NCBI GenBank assembly: GCA_021399435.1
Contig: JAJTUP010000017.1
Span: forward strand, 744,001 to 808,000
DNA: 64,000 nucleotides
Source: Diaporthe sp. PMI_573
Taxonomy: Eukaryota; Ascomycota; Sordariomycetes; Diaporthales; Diaporthaceae
Direction of reading: 5' to 3'
How positions within the stretch are numbered: the first letter of the stretch is position 1; each line of letters opens with the position of its first letter. Positions 57,778 through 64,000 of this stretch are shown here, one piece after another. Made by a program: the position numbers and the translations under genes. The notes below the pieces were generated by a model. That model saw only the letters and a list, made by a program, of their open reading frames with translations. It had not been told where the DNA came from and did no database searches.

Positions 57778-58721
57778 ATGTCGCCACCAAAAGTAGCCAT
57801 CATCACCGGCGGGGCCTCAGGCTTCGGGCTGGCCGTCACGGAGGCACTCGTATCAAAAGGGTGGAGGGTCCACATCTTTGACCTGAACCACGATGCAGGC
57901 AACGCGGTCGCCTCACGGCTGCCCAGCACGGTCTTCCACAAAGTCGATGTGACGTCGTGGCCATCGCTGTCTTGCGCATTCGATGCCGCTTTCAAACAGG
58001 AGGAATCGAGGCTGGACTTTGTTTTTGCCAACGCGGGCATTCTCGAGAAGGGGGACTTCTATGAGAAGCACGACGTGGCAAGTGGTCCACCGCCTGAGCC
58101 CAAGGACATGTCTATCGAGATCAACCTGAAAGGTGTCATTGCGACGAGTTATCTGGCCCAGCACTACTTCCGTGCGAACCCAGACGGAGGAAAGGGTGCC
58201 GTGCTGGTCATGACATCCAGTATTGTTGGACTAGTAAGAGACACTTTTTGATATGTGCACGCAAAGGATAATCACTCTCTGACCTTCTGCGATAGTACAA
58301 ACAAGAGTTCACACCATGGTATGCAGCGGCAAAGGCGGGTGTTTTGAACTTTATGCGTTCCGTTGCGCCCGTTCTGAAGAGGACAGACGGCATCAGAGCC
58401 TGCGCGATTCTGCCGAGCATCGTGAAGACGCCGTTAATGGGGCCGGGGATGTGGGAGACATACCCACAGCACTTATTTACCCCTATCGAGACGGTCGTCT
58501 CGGCTGTTCAGATGTTGATCAGTGGTGGAACGATGCGTGACTCAAAAGGCAAAGAGGTTGGCTCCGAAGACACGGGTGGGCTGGCTGTAGAAGTATTCAT
58601 GGATAAGATCTTCTTCCGTGAGGAGCCGGAACCTTGTAATGATGATATGAGGGAGGTACTTTACTCTCTCAGCTACGATAGGAAGATGGAAGCGATGAAG
58701 GTGAGGGCACAAGAAGGCTAG
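57778..58721 (+). CDS. Short-chain dehydrogenase, 15-hydroxyprostaglandin-dehydrogenase-like
   Basis: Two exons: 57778-58233 and 58296-58721, with a 62-nt intron (GTAAGA to GATAG) in phase 0; 293 residues. The dinucleotide motif is TGGASGFGLAV, with FDLNHD at the end of beta2, indicating NAD. FANAGIL and the catalytic serines in VMTSSIVGL are followed, across the intron, by YKQEFTPWYAAAKAG with Tyr and Lys. The C-terminus has ILPSIVKTPLM and a long tail. Similar fungal proteins oxidise secondary alcohols in lipids or metabolites; the substrate is unknown. It is intact. It is divergent from the RNase-like gene. Confidence 0.88.
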
Positions 58722-60038
58722 CATGTGTGCAAACGCTCAGTAGTTTCGAAAACGTCTTTAATTCGAAATCAGAATGCACGACGTGCACACTTTGGCAAGA
58801 ACTGTGATGACCACGAGGTGCGTTTGGAACTGATACTTTAAATTACCGGGATATTCATTTATCCTGAACATTGTGAGGACTTGAACAAGGCCTGGGAATC
58901 CACGCGAGTTTGCCGTATTACCCTTGACTGTTGGTGATAAGAAAGCTGAAAGTTGAGGCTGGCCCGAATGCGACCGACGATGCGGACCGCAGCTGACATG
59001 GCAGAGGGAGGGGTTGGATTGGAGGCTCGATAAGTAGCCGTTATTGAATTCGATATCTTTATCTGAAACATTAGAACCCAGTACGGCTCTTATCTCACGC
59101 CGGAGGTTACCAAGTCACCTGAGAAATTCGTATCCCCTGTATGGTCCCCCGATAGGCTATCTGTGGATTTCCACGTGCGTGTTTCCTGAATCAAGAATCT
59201 CGGTCACCCAGCAATGGTCACCAGGTACTAACCAAGAACGAACAGCAGCTAGCTGGTTCTGTCCGCTGGTCCGCCGCCCCCACTACCGCGTGGTCGTCCG
59301 CGTCGTTGTCTAGACGTCTCTAGCGCCGTCGCCAAGATGCCAGTCGCAGTCAAGCCTTCGACAAGCTTCACCAGCCGGTCGGGTATACCGCCCCACAAGA
59401 CAAGTACCTGACTACATGATCACCAACATTGGCAACATCAGGAGCGAAGTGGAACACGTTCCAACCGGGAAAAGCAAAAAGAATTTGTAGATGTAAGTCA
59501 AGCAGTACATGTACCTTAAACTACCTATAATAATTCTTACGCATGTCACATAGAAGCAACCCTATCCCGGCATTCCTGTCAGCTTCTGTTACAAGCAAGG
59601 ATAGGGGTTACCATGAGCGAATCCTTCCGGGCGTACGCAGCTTTTCTGTCCAGTTGTTGGTCGAACATTAGATCCCCGCTAGAGCAGCCACCTGGGCACC
59701 GCCAAGGGACTTGGACCCTCAAGGTGCAACATTCCGACTGCTCGTCCTCTTTTGATTAAGTGCCAGCGAGTGCCCCTCGCTTACGCCGCTACTTATCTTT
59801 ACAGCCACACCCTCCTCTAAATTTGCTGGTGAATCGAAACTTTTTACTTCCTTTTTTCCCGTGTCCCTCACGACTTCCACGACCAAGCAACCGCATTTCG
59901 GCTTGTCTTACACCACATGGGACGGAACTTTCTGGGTAGCAACGCCAGCGGGTATTTCTGAACATATCTAATTGACAGACAAACGTACTCGATTCGCCGA
60001 TTGAGGTCCGGTTTCCGCCACACGCGACTACACTCACC
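58722..60038. other. 1.3-kb promoter-side region of permease
   Basis: No gene recognised. Pyrimidine-rich before 60039. Confidence 0.45.
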
Positions 60039-62327
60039 ATGGCGGACTCCAAGGACAAGATATCCGCCGCGGCGACAGCCGACCAGGCCAATTCGTCCCA
60101 AGAGAAAGTCATGGATGCTAGCGATGCTGACATCGCCCTTGCGGCCATGGGTTACAAACCGGTGAGTATACACACACAAATACTATCCCGCGTCATTCGT
60201 GGTCGTGAATCATTTAGTTGTGCACCCGGTCTGACGAAGCACGATCCCGTCCCCACCAACAGGTCTTCAAGCGCGAGTTCGGGCTATGGTCCGCCTTCAG
60301 CTTTGCGCTGTCTATCTCGGGGCTCTACGGCACGGTCATGACCACCTACTCGTACCCTCTGTACGCTGGCGGAGCCGCATCGGCTGTGTGGTGCTGGCTG
60401 ATAGCCGGTATTGGTGCGATGTGCCTGGCACTCTCTATCTCGGAGGTTGCCTCGGCCTATCCGACTTCTGGTATGCCACCGCTCTCGGCGGCCCCTATCA
60501 TGTGCGACTGTTGCTGGAAGGCAACAGAGAGGAAAGAAAGTAGTATGCTAACCATGATTATTGTAACAAAGGCGCCATGTACTTCACCATCAAGTACCTC
60601 GCGCCCGAGAAGTATGTGCCAGTGATTGCGTGGATTGATGGTATGTGACTTGAGATAACTCCGGTTCGGTTCCGTCAGGACCGGAACCCCCGTCCCGCTC
60701 CACCCGGAGGCCGCGCCGTATGGCGACGCCGCAGCTTTAACATGCATGACTGATCATGTGTACACATTAGGCTGGCTGAACCTCATCGGCCAGATATGTG
60801 GCAGCGCCTCATCAAGCTATGGTGCTTCTCAAATGTTGTTGGCTGCTGTGGCCATCGGCTCCGATTTCACGTACTCGCCGACTCAGGTAAGATCCCGTCT
60901 GTGCATGTCAAAATCTGTATCCAAAATACCATTGCGATGTATGGGTTGTGGTTATTGACAAACACCAGGGACACATCATCGGAGTGATGGCCGCCTTGTC
61001 CATCTTCCACGCACTTGTCAACTGCCTGAACACCGCCTGGCTGTCCAAGATTGCCAGCACATATGCTGTGATCCACATCGCGGTGCTGTTCGCTTGCTGT
61101 GTCTCCCTTCTGGTTCTCCAGAAGGACAAGAACACGGCTAGTTATGTCTTCACCGAGGTTCACCCTGACTCTGGATGGAATCCGCCCGGATTCAGTTTTC
61201 TGTTTGGGTTCCTGTCGGTGGCATGGGGTAGGTTTCGGTACCCTTCAACAGGAGAAGGTCTAACGTCTCGATGCTAATTTCCTGTCTGCACATACAGTTA
61301 TGACGGATTACGATGCCGCAGCACAGTAGGTGTCCCCTCAATCACGACCTCGACTCGCACATTTACCATTGGCCCAATCAACAGTATTTACTAACACATG
61401 CCCACAGTATCGCTGAAGAGACGAGAAACCCAGCAATCACCGTCCCAACTGCCATCTCCTCGGCCCTGGGCTTCACCTACGTAGTCGGGTGGCTCTTCAC
61501 CATCGTCCTGGCCTTCTGCATGGGTCCCCTGGACCTCACCTCCGACGACCCGGCCCAGAACATCCTCGCCTCGGCCATCGAGCAGCCGGTGGTGCAGATC
61601 TACTACAACGTGATGGGCAAGCGCGCGTCCATCTTCTTCGCCGTCTCCGCCTTCATCATCATGAACTTTGTCTGCATCACGGCCCTGCAGGCCGGCAGCC
61701 GCACCATCTGGGCCTTCTCCCGCGACGAGATGCTGCCCGGGTCGAGCGTGTGGTACAAGATCTGGGGGCGCACCGACACCCCCGTCCTGGCCGTGTGGCT
61801 CTACACCCTGATCTGCATCCTGATCAACCTCATCGGCCTCGGAAGCTACATCACCATCTCGGCTATCTTCAACCTGTGCGCCATCGCCCTGGACTGGTCG
61901 TACTGCATCCCCATTCTGTGCAAGCTCTTCTTCAACAAGTTCCAGCGCGGGCCCTGGCACCTCGGCCCTGCGAGCTTCTTTGTCAATGTGTGGGCCTGCT
62001 CGTGGACTGCGTTCGTGTCTGTTATCTTCCTCTTCCCTACCGTCAGACCCGTTGCTGCGGACACTGTGAGTAAACATTCCTTGATTCCTAGTGCTCGATT
62101 TTATTTGCTAAATCAGATAACCACAGATGAACTACGCCGTCGTGATCTTGGCCTTCGTGCTCCTGTTCTCCTTGGTCTACTGGTTCATCGCAGGCAGGAA
62201 GTACTACGTCGGTCCACGGACCGAAGCTCATGTTGTCGATGGAATGATCATCAAAGATCCAACCAAGTCAGAGCTTCGCGACAGGGAGCAACATGTGAAT
62301 ACTACGGATGGTATAGCGGTTAAGTAA
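60039..62327 (+). CDS. APC-family amino-acid/choline/GABA permease
   Basis: Eight exons: 60039-60161, 60263-60470, 60572-60640, 60771-60886, 60969-61227, 61298-61325, 61408-62065 and 62127-62327; 553 residues. The N-terminal tail is hydrophilic. The first helices give FGLWSAFSFALSISGLYG and EVASAYPTSGAMYFT. The conserved WVMTDYDAAAHIAEETRNP is assembled across the 28-nt exon 6. About 12 helices follow, including CITALQAGSRTIWAFSRDEMLPGS with the typical RxxxAxARD-like signature. Such permeases import GABA, choline or amino acids with H+. The tail has acidic/Lys residues. The gene is intact. It is downstream of the SDR in the same direction. Confidence 0.9.
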
Positions 62328-62509
62328 AAGATTTTGGATCGATTCAAGAATCGAAAATCAGACAACCGGGCGCAGTGAGATAGGTCGGGGTAGCTTGCGA
62401 TGACCTTGTATCACATACATGATTGAAAAAACACGGCCACATTTGTTTTCCCAAACATACGCAACGTCATAGCGTAGCCCACGAGTGACTTGATAACCTT
62501 ATACGCAGT

Positions 62510-62600
62510 CATCCCATAGGAGGACACCAAAACAGGTTATTCTATAACGGCTTATCCCATAGGCTACCTTATTGGGGCGTCCACCTGTAGGGGCTTATCT
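62510..62600 (+). repeat. Degenerate ATAGG-containing array, locus 3
   Basis: Motifs CCCATAGGAGG, CTTATCCCATAGGCTACC and CACCTGTAGGGGCTTATC recur at about 20-40 bp. They are similar to the arrays at 31.7 kb and 62.9 kb. Confidence 0.45.
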
Positions 62601-62904
62601 GAGGTCAGGTTGTCCATGATGACATTGAAACCATATGTGGTTGACCGATGAGAAACGCATGAACGGTGCACTGTAAAGATGCTTCTGCTGAGCAGCGGAT
62701 ACATGATCGAAGCTAGTGTGGGGTGAAGTCAATGACTTCATGCTGTGTCACCGCATCAAGAATTTCAGGACCAGTAGCTTGTTCTATCGCTTTGAGAGAC
62801 TTACCGTCATCACACATCAAACATGAAGAAGGATGTTACCGTGCCCTTGAAGAATCCCTGAGCAAGCGATGTAACAGCTGTGCCCGGCAGGCTAGAGGAA
62901 GTCA

Positions 62905-63025
62905 TTTTATAGGAGTTTGTCGAATAGGGGTTTATCCTATACATATATAGGAGGTTGTCTTATAGGATTTCGTCCTAAAGAAGGATATTCTAGTTGAGAC
63001 CGTTCTATGGGAGGCTGTTCTGGAA
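62905..63025 (+). repeat. Degenerate ~17-20-bp array, locus 4
   Basis: Units like TTATAGGAGTTTGTCGA, ATAGGGGTTTATCCT, ATATAGGAGGTTGTCTT and ATAGGATTTCGTCCT follow in tandem. The period drifts and no two units are identical. Confidence 0.55.
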
Positions 63026-63322
63026 GACTGTAAGGTCTTAGTGGAGTCTGTTGTTATGTAGTGGAATCTCAGTCGCCTCATAGACCTCGAACTAGGTCCG
63101 AATCGAATCTGGCAATATCAAGGCAGACACTGTTATGGCGGGTCATCGTCGGTATCCGCTAATCAAATTTCAACTACGTGAGCCTTGCAGTACTCATCTT
63201 AGGCATCCAAGTACTCGTCAAAGAATTTGTCCAATCAAAACGTTGGAGCCTCGAATGGGTCAATTGAGAATTGAATGAATGACTAACTAAGTTTGTGATT
63301 TGAGACCACCATAGTGCCAAAA

Positions 63323-63391
63323 GGTGTTTAAGCGTTTACCACTGTATGAAGGGACCGCCTACATACTGTTTAAGAAGCGTACGTACACGGA
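63323..63391 (-). repeat. Dispersed repeat copy B, about 70 bp
   Basis: Reverse-complement partner of 26280-26349. Its flanks carry two near-identical direct repeats, ACCACCATAGTGCCAAAAG (63305-63323) and ACCACCCATAGTGCTAAAAG (63403-63422). These may mark element ends or an insertion footprint. Confidence 0.7.
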
Positions 63392-63616
63392 TTAAAAACG
63401 AAACCACCCATAGTGCTAAAAGAATGTGGGGCAGGAAAACAGTGTTGAACTCTGACCGATCTCATGCAAAAGGCCTTTCCACCACCTACGATAGTGATTC
63501 ACACCCTTGACATTGCATCCGTCCGTCAATCAAAAGAAACCAGATCGTCGATAACAAAGGTTAATCAGTCGTTTAAATAAAAAAAAATATCCCCGGCTGT
63601 AACCCAGAAGCTCCAG

Positions 63617-63877
63617 ATGGATGCCTTACGACTCTCACAAGCTCCCGTCATAGATCTTCTCCACGAACTCCTTCAAGAACTTCGGCATACACTTGAAACC
63701 CCTCTGGCTGATCAACTCGTCAAACACGAGTTATTACAGAACGACAAGGATTCCTGGCCGGTCGTGAAAGCTTGCTCCGAAGAGCTAAAAGATAACAGAT
63801 TGAGAATAGAAATCGCCCGTGAGATCCCCAAAAGGTCGAGCTTGGCATCGTCCTGCTTCAACGTATTCACCGCGTAA
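63617..63877 (+). CDS. Possible hypothetical gene or first exon
   Basis: An 86-residue frame from ATG 63617 with a leucine-rich, helix-like beginning (VIDLLHELLQELRHTL). No family recognised. It may continue by splicing beyond the window. Confidence 0.25.
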   Translation: MDALRLSQAPVIDLLHELLQELRHTLETPLADQLVKHELLQNDKDSWPVVKACSEELKDNRLRIEIAREIPKRSSLASSCFNVFTA

Positions 63878-64000
63878 TCCAGGCTGCAACCGGGGCCATG
63901 TCTTCCATGCAAGGCAGATCTGCCATGGAAGATCAAGTTTACTCGATTGGGTCGATAAGTTTCGGGTATTGAGTGTCCGGGTGGGGAATGTAGTGAGTCT

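Larger units (their letters stand above)
62328..63616. other. Repeat-rich terminal intergenic region
   Basis: No gene. Holds degenerate arrays (62510-62600, 62905-63025) and repeat copy B (63323-63391). Confidence 0.5.

Noticed and set aside
61391..62077. 228-residue minus-strand ORF
   Set aside because: Shadow of the GC-rich permease exon; acidic/charged composition is an artefact of the opposite strand.
1..64000. Classical secondary-metabolite cluster
   Set aside because: Tailoring enzymes, a regulator and exporters exist, but no polyketide synthase, NRPS or terpene synthase was found.

Overview
This window comes from a filamentous ascomycete (Pezizomycotina, most likely a Sordariomycete). 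The evidence is short GT-AG introns (about 45-110 nt) with CTAAC-type branch sites, HET-domain proteins, a Zn2Cys6 regulator, fungal rhodopsin-like, DUF6536 and DUF7704 membrane proteins, and a CCTAGGTA-type microsatellite. Gene models were built by joining reading frames at GT/AG sites so that conserved family motifs run through without a frame change. There are no RNA-seq data, so terminal exons and untranslated regions are estimates.

Layout. 0-5.8 kb: C-terminus of an acyltransferase-like gene, a DUF7704-type membrane protein (-), a deleted HET pseudogene (+) and a GNAT acetyltransferase (+). 6-14 kb: a five-exon P450 (-), a gene-free stretch of 2.4 kb, an FAD aromatic hydroxylase (+) and, convergent to it, a disrupted MOSC-reductase-2Fe2S fusion (-). 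15-22 kb: an intact HET protein (-), a GC-rich FAR1-like protein (+) and two small hypothetical genes. 22-31.5 kb: an O-methyltransferase (-), a fungal rhodopsin pseudogene (+), a DHA2-type MFS exporter (-), a 358-bp hAT-type MITE and a single-exon P450 (+). 32-38.5 kb: an ankyrin protein (-), a DUF6536 membrane protein (-), a 19-bp minisatellite and a four-TM protein (+). 39-54 kb: an interrupted TPR-SET gene (+), a nine-exon Zn2Cys6 regulator (-), an 11-exon sugar porter (-), a Baeyer-Villiger-type monooxygenase (+), an SDR (+) and an O-methyltransferase pseudogene with three stops (+). 54-64 kb: a secreted RNase T1-like protein lacking most catalytic residues (-), a second SDR (+), an eight-exon APC amino-acid/choline permease (+) and a repeat-rich end.

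Function. The window is dense in oxidative and tailoring enzymes (two P450s, two flavin monooxygenases, two SDRs, one intact and one broken O-methyltransferase) and in transporters (MFS x2, APC x1). It contains no polyketide, peptide or terpene backbone enzyme. The 42-52 kb block (regulator, sugar porter, BVMO, SDR) looks like a small catabolic or modification module. The best-supported regional property is decay: five of about 27 genes carry in-frame stops, a frameshift or an internal deletion in otherwise well-conserved sequence. With the MITE, the dispersed inverted repeat and the HET genes, this suggests a fast-evolving accessory or subtelomeric-like region. I saw no RNA genes, CRISPR arrays or complete transposons.
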